DNA of 64,000 nt from Lepidodermella squamata (Eukaryota > Gastrotricha): contig JBLDXI010000046.1 of NCBI GenBank assembly GCA_047495785.1, positions 1,240,001-1,304,000 on the forward strand, given 5' to 3'. The stretch's first letter is position 1, and every line of letters begins with the position of its first letter. Below, piece by piece: positions 51,963 to 63,804 of the stretch. The notes under the pieces are model-generated. The model was not told the DNA's origin and ran no database searches. It saw only the letters and a program-made list of their open reading frames with translations. The translations under genes were made by a program, and so were the position numbers.

Positions 51963-52535
51963 TGCCTGATGTCTTCAATTCGTCCGATGACTTCGATTCT
52001 TGGTTCAATACGAACAGTATGTTAGGTGACACGTCGCTGGTAACGCGTCTCCACGAGGTTCTCCGGCCGTTTTTGTTGCGTCGTCTCAAGAATGACGTCG
52101 AAAAGTCGTTGCCGCCGAAAAAGGAGGTCAAACTCTACGTCGGCCTGTCGAAGTTGCAACGCGAGTTGTACACGAAAATTCTGCTAAAGGACATTGACGT
52201 TATCAACGGCGCGGGTAAAACCGAGAAAATGCGTCTCATGAACATTTTGATGCAGCTGCGAAAGTGCGCGAACCACCCGTATTTGTTCGACGGCGTTGAA
52301 CCCGGTCCGCCGTACACGACTGATATGCATTTGATTGAAAATTCTGGCAAAATGGTCGTGCTAGACCGGTTGTTGCCGAAATTGCAGGCGCAGGGCTCTC
52401 GCGTGCTCATTTTCTCGCAAATGACTCGAATGTTGGACATTTTGGAGGACTACTGCCTGTGGCGTGGGTATGGCTATTGCCGCCTCGATGGTAACACTGC
52501 GCATGAAGAGCGGCAGAAGTCGATTTTGGAGTACA
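51963..52535 (+). pseudogene. Inverted 573-bp copy of part of the ISWI gene
   Basis: This segment is the reverse complement of 53974-54546, with no difference that I could find. It encodes the stretch from [15 protein letters not shown] to SILEY of the remodeller on the plus strand. Both edges are sharp: the left abuts the Rab9 exon, the right abuts the ISWI C-terminal coding sequence. Its open frame runs antisense into the ISWI gene and has no meaning as a gene. Confidence 0.9.
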
Positions 52536-55500
52536 CCAGCCGCGTGAGATTCGTCAAATTCAGCGTTTTCCTTTTCAATCAACGAAATCAACGTGTTGCA
52601 GCGACGTTGCAGCTCAGACGCGAGGCGACTTTTGATGAACCAATCGAAGCGAAATTGCGGGGCCTGGCGAATAGCGGCGCGCAGTTCGTCGTACACATCC
52701 TCTCTATCGAAGCCCAACTTGTGCAGCATAACCACAAGGAAACGATCTTCATCCTCCGTGAAATTCTTGCCCTTATTCTGGCCGTACGGAATTTTCAACT
52801 GCTGCAACGGCGTTTGGTAACGAGCCATTTTCGCCTCGAGCGCCTGCCGGACGGCGATGCGACGTTGAATTCGCTGCTCGCCCTTTTCAATCTGCGCCAT
52901 AATTCGCTCGTGGTCTTGCAGTTCGTTGTAACGCTCCCAGAAAACAGCGGCATAGGCGCGGACCTCCTCGGGCGTTTTGCCTTCAACCTCCTTACAGATC
53001 GAATCAATGTCATCGCGGCCGAATTTTTCGTGCGCTTTCACGAACTGCGAAAAATCACGACGGCTCCAGTTGGCGAAGCCTTGTTTCAGCAGTTCCTCTT
53101 TCTCGGCCGTTTCTTCATCGGTCATCGCCTCAGCCGAGTCGATTTTCGCCTGTTCGTCCTTACGTTCCTGCTCCAATTTCGCCGGGTCATCACCCTCGAC
53201 CGGTTCCGGCTTCGGCACCTTGTAGCCAATAGATTTTCGGAACCAGTAGATCTCCTTCTCGAGAAGCTCGAACAAACGAGGCGGGTAGAACTGGAAATCT
53301 TGAACGTTCGGCTGCTTCGGGGGCCGCGGGGCTCGAGGCGCTTTCGGCTCAGACCCGACCCTCAGCGCCTCCCTAAAATACGCATCGACATTGAGATTCG
53401 ACCGACGTTCACGCTTCGGCGGTTCGACGAAGAACAAATTCGGATTACGATTTTGCTTCTCTTTCCAATTTTCGCCCTCAAAATTGTAGACGGTATCGAG
53501 GCTGAAATTACGCAGCGACGATTCACCCATCGACTCGATGCGCTTCTTCATCTCAGCCGTCCTCTCCTCGGATTTCATGATAATCGCGTCGATATCTTCG
53601 TCGGAAATCGTCGAATCTTTAGCGGCGAAAATGCTCTGGGCGCCGTGGCGAATCATCGCCAACATTTCGTCCTTATGCAAGCGGTTCGCCGCATCGACTA
53701 GCCGGCCCTGTTGGATGACGACGTTGTCAAGTCGCAGCTTCAAATCAGCCCGTTCAACGATTCGCTCTTCAACAGTCTGGTCTGTGATCATTCGAATGAC
53801 GCGCACCTCCTTCTTCTGGCCGATACGATGCGCTCGGTCCATGGCCTGCAAATCGACCTGAGGGTTCCAGTCCGAGTCGTACAGAATGACGATATCTGCC
53901 GTTGCCAAGTTGATACCGAGACCGCCGGCACGGGTTGACAGCAAAAACACGAATTTACTAGAATCAGGCGCGTTGTACTCCAAAATCGACTTCTGCCGCT
54001 CTTCATGCGCAGTGTTACCATCGAGGCGGCAATAGCCATACCCACGCCACAGGCAGTAGTCCTCCAAAATGTCCAACATTCGAGTCATTTGCGAGAAAAT
54101 GAGCACGCGAGAGCCCTGCGCCTGCAATTTCGGCAACAACCGGTCTAGCACGACCATTTTGCCAGAATTTTCAATCAAATGCATATCAGTCGTGTACGGC
54201 GGACCGGGTTCAACGCCGTCGAACAAATACGGGTGGTTCGCGCACTTTCGCAGCTGCATCAAAATGTTCATGAGACGCATTTTCTCGGTTTTACCCGCGC
54301 CGTTGATAACGTCAATGTCCTTTAGCAGAATTTTCGTGTACAACTCGCGTTGCAACTTCGACAGGCCGACGTAGAGTTTGACCTCCTTTTTCGGCGGCAA
54401 CGACTTTTCGACGTCATTCTTGAGACGACGCAACAAAAACGGCCGGAGAACCTCGTGGAGACGCGTTACCAGCGACGTGTCACCTAACATACTGTTCGTA
54501 TTGAACCAAGAATCGAAGTCATCGGACGAATTGAAGACATCAGGCAGTAAAAAGTTGAGTAGGGCCCACAATTCGTGGAGATTGTTCTGCAGCGGCGTGC
54601 CGGTGATCAAAAGCCGATGGGCCGATCGGAATTCGCGGACAATTTCCGACAGCTTACTCTTCTCGTTTTTGATACGATGCGCCTCGTCGATGACCAAATA
54701 CCGCCAGTTGAATTTCTTCAGGGCTGTTTTTTCGAGGATAACCATTTCGTAGGAAGTGACGCAAACGTTCCACTCCCCGCCGAGTAGGACATCTCGGACG
54801 AAATCGGCACGTTCCTCTTTATTTGCCAGTAAAGAAATGGCTTTCATCGACGGGCACCACCTCGTGAATTCATTCATCCAGTTGGAAATTGTCGATTTTG
54901 GGGCGATGACCAAATGAGGCCCTGGTGCGTTTTTGTAGTGTTTCATATAGCCGAGTAGCGAGATGGTTTGCAGGGTTTTGCCGAGACCCATTTCGTCGGC
55001 TAGAATGCCGTTGATACCATTATGGCACAGTTGAATCATCCAGTTCAAACCGCGAATTTGGTAATCACGTAACAAACCGCCAGTAATGTCTGAAAAATCA
55101 AAAAAATTGTAAAACTCAATATCATGACTATTCATTCATTTTTTACATGGTGGAGATTCCTGGAAAACCATCGCTGTTCCGCCTTTTTTCGCTTCTTCAA
55201 TAAGTTCTTCGTCTTCCTCTTGTTCGGTTCGCACGTGACGATTGCTAAAAAAGAAAAAAAGCGGTAAAATATCAATATCAAAATTCTGAAAATTCAATAA
55301 ATCCCCCTTAATAACTCCAATAAAATTTTAAACAGAGATATACTACTGCCCGCCGGTGCGAATCATTGTTAACTGAAAACTATAAAAATCGAATTATAAA
55401 TCGAATATATAAATAAATCCATCATCCCACTAATCCTCCTTAAAATGGATAAAATAATATAATTCTCACTCCATGCGTTTGGGCAGTGTGTCTCATGATA

Positions 55501-56430
55501 TCCAAAACCGTTTTTTGAGTTAACAAATTTTGAAAATTAAACCTACGAAGAGCATTTCCACAATTTCTCTCAATAAATTCGAAATTTACCGGAGTGTAAA
55601 TGAAAAATTCGACAGCAACTGGTTTGGTAATTATCGAATTTTACCCGGCTTGGCCAATTTGTTAATACTGTTTTAAAAATGTTACATTTCATGACCATTT
55701 CGATTAAATTTGAATTTTTTCTTGCTCTTTTTGAGGGGACCTGTGACTTTATTTTGGAATTCTAATATTTTTTTATGAATATGGGACACTGTACAAGGCT
55801 CGAAAGTCTCCTCAAATTTGAAATAAATTCAACATAATTTCAAAAGAAAACTCACTCTCTGGCACCCATGAGCTTGTCGCGCTCATTGAGGTTTTTGCGA
55901 GGCTTGCCGCGTCTGCCTTTGCCGGTGGCTTCAGCCGCATCAGCCTCACCTTTGACTTCGCCAGCACTCGCGCCGGTCGCCATGAAATGCGTGAAAAGCT
56001 CGGTTTGCTTCAACAAAAACTCAAACCGCGAAGACCGGTTCTTGTCGAGATCAGCTTCGAATTCAGCTTGATCAGCAGTGATTTCCTTCGACGGCTGAAG
56101 CTTTGTCGGTGACTGCTTGCCGGTGGGCGACGTCGACTCCGCCAGGGTTTTCGCGACCAACGGCGACCGCAGGATCATTTTTGTCGGGTTAAGCTTATCC
56201 GAGTCGTCCTCGTCGTCTTCTTCCGCCTCGGACGACGAGCTTTCGTCAGTGTCCTTTTCGCCCTTGTTCGCCTTGTAATCGACGTCGTTGGTGTCGGTCT
56301 CGTTATCTTCGATGTTATCGCCCAACCGGCTATCAGAACCCTCCTCACTTTTCACACTAGCGCTCTTCGTCGCAGCACTCCCCTCGTCCTCGACTTCTTT
56401 CATCTCAACATCTTTTGAGTCATCAGACAT
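52536..56430 (-). CDS. iswi: ISWI-type chromatin-remodelling ATPase (SMARCA5/SNF2H family)
   Basis: Exons 56430-55856, 55244-55147 and 55089 to about 52536 join in phase, giving about 1075 residues (human SMARCA5 is 1052). The N-terminus is acidic and Ser-rich, then [18 protein letters not shown] (AutoN region), [13 protein letters not shown], and the Snf2 ATPase: [13 protein letters not shown] (Walker A), [11 protein letters not shown] (DEAH), [26 protein letters not shown] and [16 protein letters not shown] ([22 protein letters not shown]) and SLIDE ([18 protein letters not shown]) domains follow. It slides nucleosomes in ISWI complexes. The protein is intact to [14 protein letters not shown], where the family normally has ~30 more basic residues; here the inverted duplication begins and the C-terminal tail is lost or misassembled. 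Confidence 0.92.
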
Positions 56431-56845
56431 TTTGTTTCACAGTATAAAAAACAACCTACAAAAAAATAACACATTTTTTTAAAAGATCTTCGTTTTTTTT
56501 CTCTTCAAAAGGATGCACACAAAATTTGTACAAAGTCGTGATAACCATAATAACAATAATAATTATAACAAATAATTGAAACAAGTGAATGCATAGAAAC
56601 AAAAATACCGGGTCGAGTTATTGCAATTCGAAGTTAGTCTTTGGATCAATCAGCAAGCCGAAAAACTTTACACAGAAATAATATTTAATCAAGCAGCATA
56701 AGCAGTAGAAAAGTTGTGCGAGAAAGATGAAGGAAGGTTACACAATTAAGGTGGATTTTTTAAATTAAAAACACCACCTCACTTGGTCGTTTAGCATTCA
56801 AGTTGTTAATAAAAGCACCTGTGCCTAAAATTTTGATAAAAAATT

Positions 56846-59252
56846 TCAAGATTTGGCGAATGCTTTTGGCGTCGATGGGGCACTGCGGTATCGCGCTGCC
56901 AGCGCAACATTGATAGCTTCAGTGCGTTTTTCGTCCAACCGCGTGTACTGCGTGATGCTCGAATTTGACGCGGCCGGTGTCATCAGCTGGTTAAATGGCT
57001 GCGATCCGCCGAAACCAGGCTTCCGCGCCATGTGCATGCCGGCATATGTGTTGGCTTTCGATAATGGCGCAAATGGTGAATCGAGTTGTGATGGCGGAAT
57101 GTCTGGCAGTTCTGAGTAGTCAAGTTTTGGCACAGACACTGAGAGAGTTGGCTTTTGCGATAAAATAGATGAAGGAGTAGGTGGAATCTGCCAAAACAAA
57201 GATTCATATACAAAATGAATCACAGCGCTACGATTCAAATTAAGGCAGAATTCCCTGAAACCCAGTAACAAACAACCCCTTCAAAACAGGTGCAACTCAA
57301 GAAAATAACTGAAGCGGTGCAAGGAGCGAGATGTTAAGTCGAGAACACGGAGTTAGAAACAAACCTATATATAGCGTGTACAGTGGTAGTAGTAGCAGTG
57401 GGAGGGTATCAACATTTGATCATCGAATACTTTTCTATAATTATGAAAAACGATGGAGTAATTTTGGAGGTAAGGCGTGAAAAGTTTCAGGGAGAATGCA
57501 AATATTTCACGGCATTTTGCTCAACAAACCTGGCTTCTCACAAAATCATTGCCACCCTGAGTAGGTGGTGAAAAATGGTTCACACGCGGCGGAACAGGCG
57601 GTCGCACAATTTGTTGAGGTGGAACAGAGTAATTATCATTACTGTAGCTATCCCTCGGCACTGCTGCTGCGGAAGATTCTGAAGACGATGTAGTCGAAGA
57701 TGAGTCACTCGAATTGCGATTCGATTGGTCCGGAAGCGTAAGTCGAGGTGGGACTGGCACTGGTCGTTTCAGACTAACAGACCGCTCAGTCGTTGTAATC
57801 GCATAAGTATCTTCCACCATAGCTAGGCAAACAGAATATATCAAGATGGCTTTCGAGGCATTTAGGGAATCACTTACATGCTCTAGCATCGCCAAATACT
57901 ACACCACGAGTGATCACGTGATTTTTTGGCGTAGCGCTGCTAGTCGCACCAGGGACAATATAAAGATCTTCAGGGGTTTCCTCGCGAGTCACATTGACAG
58001 GCGGTTGCTGGTATATGTCATCGTTATCTTCAGTAATAGACCTCTGATAGGGCAAAGAAACCGCTGAATTTGTTGCTTGGGTTTTCCCGACTCGGTAAGA
58101 ATCGTAATTTATTTTAACCATCCTAGAGCAAAGTGAATGTAACAATTTCGTCATTTCGAGGCAGACAACAATTTACCCTTTGGTTTCAGCAACACCAACT
58201 GGTTTAGCTTGAGACGCACTCGGCGCCGCAACATATTCGTCATCATTAAATGAACGAGAAGCGATGGGTTTTTGAACAGGAGCCGAAGATCGAGGTTGCG
58301 CAGATAGGTTATGCATAATTTGCGATCGATTATTGAAACTAGGCGGTGTATTCTGCGGGCTGCCTAAATTCACGTATTTGCCACTGCTAGCGCTGTTCGA
58401 TGAAGTCATTGTTCCCGGTGGAACTGCATACATGTCTTCGGAATTATCATCATCTGCGACGGGTGTCTGTTGCATTTGGCGGGACGGTAAGGCTGGGGGC
58501 ATTACAATGTCAGCTATTTGATCAGCAGGGCATGGCCGCTATTTAATTGGAGAAAAACTAATGTTTCTGGCAACATAAATCACGCTTTTCACTTACAACT
58601 ATTACATTGGATTGCCCGAGAGATTGCACTTGTCGCGAGAATGGCTGGTCTCTCGAATCACCGACCAAATCATTTGATGATGGTGATTGCTGATTCAGGC
58701 TAGTCAACGATTCTGAATAAGAGATGTAACAATGGCTAGAATCCAAGGGTTGATCGCTGATAAAAAAACTAACCAACAAAGCCATTTCCAGCAAAGCCGC
58801 AGTGTTTCCTAAATACTTCAATCCAGCTATTAACTTCTTCCTTCGTGTCACTCGCAAAATAATGAGTTCTCTGTCGATCACCAAGATTTTCGTTCATCGC
58901 AAAGCCGAACATGTATTCCGCACATTTTATGTCTGAAACCAGTTCGTCACAATTAGACAATTTAATCGCACCACGCTTTTTTCGTTTCGCTGGATCACAA
59001 AAATACTCCCAAACAACATGGTCTTCTGTTCCAGGGATAGCACCGCGCGGAGTGTGTAGCACGAAATAGTATCTGCCCCATTTCTGTAAACAATGCGATG
59101 GGTTAGCGGTAAACATCAAATTAGCTCATAATAAAAGACATTTAGTTCTTACCGGTTTCTTGAAGAAAGCTAACAACTTCGCAAGACGGCTTGGCCTGGG
59201 GGCTTTAAGCAGCCAACCCTCCTTGAGAACTGAATGTTTTGAGTCCAGGTCG
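56846..59252 (-). CDS. Gab/DOS/SOC-1-type adaptor with N-terminal PH domain
   Basis: Visible exons, approximate: 59252-59153, 59083-58770, 58757-58594, 58536-58178, 58122-57892, 57820-57530, 57186-56848. The PH domain starts VLKEGWLLKAP and continues WGRYYFVLHTP, EYFCDPAKRKKRGAIKL and ASDTKEEVNSWIEVFRKHCGF, the Gab arrangement. The rest is Pro/Ser-rich with tyrosine motifs (EDMYAVPPG, DDIYQQPP, EDLYIVPG) for SH2 partners, PVPPR motifs for SH3 domains, and YSEL and QYTRLDEKRTEAIN near the end, resembling the SHP2-binding tail. Such adaptors relay receptor-tyrosine-kinase signals. The PH frame meets a TAG near 58769 and the next exon is in another frame with only ~17 bases between, so a sequence error, frameshift or very small intron is there. 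The first coding exon was not identified. Confidence 0.75.
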
Positions 59253-60004
59253 ACTGATTGATAATCAAATGACTAGAGGTAAAAACGAAGATTATAAATG
59301 ATCAAATAATTACTCATTCAACACTCTCTATCATTGAAAATTCCAAGAATACGCCTGTAAGCTGTAAGGTTATCGAGCCTCTGGCACCTTAGAGCTTGGT
59401 GATGTCTAAAATATAATGGCTCAGATGACCTCGCTATGAATTTTGAAGTCCAACGATTGGTACAAACTTTGTACAAAGAGATAACGAATGAGGGCACAAG
59501 AACTATGATTTTGCTCTGTGGTCTCCCGTCTCCCGCTGCCCGCTGGTTTTGCCCACAGCGGTGAACATTCTTGCGTTTGTTGACGCTCCTCAACTTCTCT
59601 TCTCGCTGATGATGATATTTTTCCATTTTTTGTCACCGAACTCTCTCTAAGCAGGTTTCGTGTTTTCACCCCATTTTATTAAAAATATTCATAAAGTTTT
59701 AAAAATGGTTATTAATTGTTTTTGCAATATTTGGAAAATACGAAATTCAAAATTTTCGCGCCATTTTTTTCTTGTCAACAGCTGTTTTGTCGATTCCGAG
59801 TTGCCGGTCGCATCAGGTCTTCTCGTCCATCGCATCTAAAACCCAACGTAAGGCCTTCCTATCTCGGAGGTCGAAGGCAACAATAAATCAGCACCCTTGA
59901 AAACCTCTATTCACCATGCTACCAAAATTCAATCTTAGATCTTTGTGACGAGAGGAGGCAGTAGGCGGGATATTTTGCTAATTCTGATTTGCTGAGTCAT
60001 GTAG
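59253..60004. other. Upstream region of the adaptor gene and divergent MAD3-like gene
   Basis: The first exon(s) and promoter of the adaptor gene probably lie at 59300-59720, with lysine/glutamate-rich open frames from ATGs at 59669 and 59626 that I cannot join with confidence. No other gene is recognised. Confidence 0.35.
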
Positions 60005-60510
60005 CTGTACTTGGTACTTGGGCCCCCTCAGATTCGGTGATTTAAAGAAGGAGCTGAGCTCAAAAAGGAGCTGAGCTCCCTGAATACCGCGCGCGGTGAA
60101 GTCCAAGTTCATGGAACAATGTCGGTTTTAATACCAAAATATAGATCGTTCAATTCTCCATCGACTGAATATAGGTATGTCGCTCGAAAAACTAAACAGA
60201 AAAAAGTTAAGTTGGTAAATAAATTAATGCCATTTGCGCGCACTCTCAAGCGATATGCACACTTAAATACGCAATCTAGCATGGGCATAAAACTTTTTCT
60301 GATTGATTTTTTCCATCGAGAAATCTACATTCGATCGATAGAGAAGTGAACGATCTATATTTTGGTAGTAAAACCGACATTGTTCCATGAACTTGGCCTT
60401 TGACTTGACCTTGCGCGGTATTCAGGGAGCTCAGCTCCGTTAGAGCTCAGCGCCACTGAGCTCAGCTCCTTCTTTAAATCACCAAGTACGGAGCGGCGTA
60501 CTTGGAGGCT
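60005..60510. repeat. Foldback element upstream of the MAD3-like gene
   Basis: GGTGATTTAAAGAAGGAGCT (from about 60038) recurs inverted at about 60462-60481. Inner arms GTTCATGGAACAATGTCGGT and CAAAATATAGATCGTTCA are mirrored at 60345-60395. Sub-repeats GGAGCTGAGCTC cluster in both ends. It is non-coding and lies about 100 bp upstream of the MAD3-like start codon, so it may influence the promoter. Confidence 0.75.
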
Positions 60511-60610
60511 GGGGCCTGGGGAAATCAATTGTATACTATCGGAAGCTCACACATACTAGATAACCGTTTTTACTAACTTTTTCCTGAATTTTAGTGTCAA
60601 GAGCAACAGT

Positions 60611-61971
60611 ATGGCATCGAAGATCCAGGTTAGAAGCCCTTTAATGCCGCCCGAGCCCGAGCCCAACCCAAGCGAAGAAGAAATGAATCTTAAAGCCGAC
60701 ATTCTGAATTGTAAACGCCGTTTATTAGATTCATATTACAAGTGAGTTGGCTTTATTTCCTCTCAGTTAATGTTATGTCCTTAATTTATGCACAGCTTGC
60801 TGCATTATTATGACAACTCAAAATCGGCAACAGATCGTCGGAAACAGCTGAGATCAACTGCCAAAGAGTGTTTTTATCTGCTGAAGCAGGAGAAATCGCT
60901 TTATTCAGACTGGAAATTTATGAAAGTTCTACTAAAATATGTAATTTACCAAGAAATAACTTGGATGAAACTAAAATGAAATTTTTTGTTTAGAATGAGG
61001 TTAGCGGGTCGAAGTGTGCTGGCATTGACGAAAAGGAGAACGCAGACATTTACAACTTCATGTATCTCAATAGTATCGGTACAACTCACGCCGAGTTTTA
61101 CGTGTCATGGGCAAATGCTTTGGAGGCTAACAACATGATGCCAGCTGCTGTTATTGTTTTCAACCGCGGGCTCGATACCGGTGCTTCACCTCGTGACATG
61201 CTAGAACGCGAAAAAGCGTACATTTTTTCATTTCATTGCACTGATGATTCACTGTTCTAGTAATTAGTTTACTTCAAGACCGCATCGCTCGGCGAACCAA
61301 GCTTCAAAAATTTGATGTGAAACTTCAAGGTCCGTACGAGCTGCCACCTGTTGAATCACAATGCCCTGGTATGCATATTCCCGTTTAAATTTCGTTGTAC
61401 TATGAATTATTCATTATTTATAGGTTTATGTCCTAAGCTCACAAGTTTTACATCAGAGTCATCGAAATATCAACAGCGGGAGGTTTCCAAGCCAAAGAAG
61501 GATGAAAAGCAAGATTTCATCAAATTGAAAATGTACAACGAAGGCGCGTTGGTCGACTAACGTGGAAACCAGCGGTGTTTTGAAGAGTGGCGTGCTGCCT
61601 GCATGTCCAAACCAGCGCCTGAAATTGCGAATAATGAACCTGATTTATCCCTCGATTGCACAGCTATGTCGGACAGCTACCATTTCGCCCCACCTAGTCC
61701 GACTAATGACCCGAAATGCAACCGATGCGAGCGAAAATTGAGCATCACCGATATTGTGGCAATCGACGGGCCAACTTGTGAGCGAGTCGAGAAAAATCAA
61801 GCGGTTGAATTCGACGAGGAAGATGACAATGCGACGTATTACGAACATTTGTTCAAGCAAAAATCGAAGGATGAAAAATTTGAAGTTTTCGACGAAATCG
61901 AGTCTGAAGATGAGTACAAATGTGGCACTTCAGTTCACATTGTTCCTAGTGACAAATCTGTATTTTTCTGA
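60611..61971 (+). CDS. MAD3/BUB1-like spindle checkpoint protein, with an in-frame stop
   Basis: Exons: 60611-60741, about 60796-60939, 60994-61217, 61271-61368, and 61423 onward. The product has a BUB1/BUBR1 TPR-type domain (LLHYYDN, IYNFMYLNSIGTTHAEFYVSWANALE, AVIVFNRGLDTGASP) with a KEN box (DEKENAD), as in checkpoint inhibitors of APC/C. After KMYNEGALVD there is a TAA (61558-61560), but the same frame continues open for 137 codons with RGNQRCFEEWRAACMSKP, matching the FEExRA motif that follows the TPR region in BUB1/MAD3 proteins. There is no kinase domain, so it is MAD3/SAN-1-like. The stop may be a recent nonsense allele, an error or a site of readthrough. Confidence 0.7.
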
Positions 61972-62224
61972 CAAATTACTGCCCCTACTCCATCTCACTG
62001 CCAGTTGTGATCTTCAAGTTTTATCTTTTTTGAATTATTATAATAAAAAAGCTGCGAGAAATCACGATTCAATTGCATTTTTTATTGTCACATGCTCTCG
62101 GAATGATGAATGGTGTTTGAAACGAAGTCGAATAATTGTGCGAGTAGCAGTTGGTTTTTTGTCGAGTAAAAAGCACCGTGAAACAACAATATAATTTACA
62201 GCAGTAGTAGTAATCTAATTATTA

Positions 62225-63804
62225 TCACTGCAAGCGAGTCCAGTTGCGGCGTTCGATGCTGCGCATACAGATAGCGGCGGTGATGAACGACCAGCCGATG
62301 AGTTCGATGGCGCCGCCGATGATTGCGAATATGTTGATGAACGAGACGACGCAGTAGTCGACGCGAGATGCCATAGGGTCAGCGGCAACAGCTCGGATGA
62401 TGGCGGTTTTGTTGTTGTAGTCGGCGGTCAAATCGCTGCAATAATCGCTCGTTGTTTCCATGTACAACACCGAACCAGCGATGCATAGCACGCCTAAGAA
62501 AATTAGCAAATTTAATTATTTAAAACTGAAATTTAGAAGTCGGAAAAAACGTTGATGAGAAAGTTATAAAATTTTCAGTAGAACAGTCAAGATATGATAA
62601 ATTAAAATGCTGGCCTTATTTAGTAAATTCCGTTAAACAACGGTAAAAAGGATTTAATTTCATTTTTTTCTGGCTTGAAACTTGAAAATTAAAAAGGCAA
62701 CAACTCTCGGGAAAAACAGCCAGCCGCCTTGAATTATTTGAAGTTTTAAGAGAACAACAATCCTACTGAGAAAACAAATCAAACTTCAAAATCTAGAGGA
62801 TCCAAAACTTGAAAAGTAGGCTGAAATAACTGAAATTCGAAGATTTGACGATAGGTTGTTCCAAGTAAAAACTTAAATTTAGGGTTCCAGCACTAAATTT
62901 GAGGGTCCAACAACAGATTTTCGAGTTTCACGTCTTCCCCTGAATCGAAATTTTTTATAACCACAGCTAACAGATAGATCTCACCAATACGCGTATTTGG
63001 AGCCAAGATCGATCAGTTAAGGATTTTTACTTGAAGAGCCAATATCGATTCAAATTATCGATTTTAAAAATCACTGATGCTTGAACAATTTTTGACATCC
63101 ATTTTAATTTTAAATTTACATTTCTGGAACCAAAAATGTAAAAAAATTCTACCTAGCTGAGGGTACCGTGTATCTAAAAAACCCAGGGTTGTGCAGGCGG
63201 CAGCAGTATCAAATCTGAAAAATTAATTTTGTAGAGATCTCAGTTTTAGCGGTGAATAACTCGAGGACCAAAAAATAGTTTCCTAAATTTGATGAAAAAA
63301 TTGGAAATTTTTTTCAGGAAATTTACCTGCTGCGAGCATTCCAATTGAGAAACCGACCAGAAAAAGCATGTTCTTCTCGAGTTGGGGAGCAAACTTGTGC
63401 AGGGTCAAGCCGATAGCGATGAAAAAGCAGAGAGCCATGCCGATACTGACTAGAACCTCAGCAGCCAGTAGACTGCCGTGTCGATTCTCCAACAAATTCG
63501 GCCGAATTTCGTTGACATACTCCGCACCCTCCGTCCAAGTGTCAGGCGTGTGGAACAATTTCGCCGACGTAAAATTCGAATGATTGCCAATTTGTTGCGT
63601 GACGCCAATTTCCCACAAGCCGAATTTAGCTGTTACGGTTACATTTTGATCTGCCGGCTCGTATTGCGATGTATTAGGCGGTAAAATGATTGAAATGCTG
63701 AGCCATTCGTCGAGCGCAAAACTGATTGTTTGACACAAGAAACCGGCGATTGAAATCAGGGTGGCAATAAGTAGGAGAGTAGGCACGGATAGTTTGACGC
63801 CCAT
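62225..63804 (-). CDS. Claudin/PMP22-like four-transmembrane protein
   Basis: Exon 1 is 63804 to about 63327 (donor GTAAAT) and exon 2 about 62492-62225; together they encode about 248 residues. Four hydrophobic segments are visible: PTLLLIATLISIAGFLC, the LLAAEVLVSIGMALCFFIAIGL region, MLFLVGFSIGMLA continuing into VLCIAGSVLYM, and FINIFAIIGGAIELIGWSFI. The large first extracellular loop contains DEW and FGLWEIGV, like the W...GLW signature of claudins, with N-glycosylation sites (NTS, NVT, NHS, NFT). The paired cysteines of classical claudins are not evident. It may act in cell junctions or membrane organisation. The intron of about 830 bp has no visible gene. Confidence 0.7.

Noticed and set aside
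52361-52535. Extra ~57 C-terminal residues on the ISWI frame
   Set aside because: They are the antisense of the inverted 573-bp ISWI copy and have no similarity to the basic tail of ISWI proteins. I end the ISWI product at about 52536.
52536-53701. Long plus-strand frame continuing from the inverted ISWI fragment
   Set aside because: Beyond 52535 it is purely the antisense of the ISWI gene; the length comes from codon bias.
60119-60349. 76-codon frame inside the foldback element near 60 kb
   Set aside because: It lies between inverted arms, has no motif and is low-complexity Lys-rich; it is likely fortuitous.
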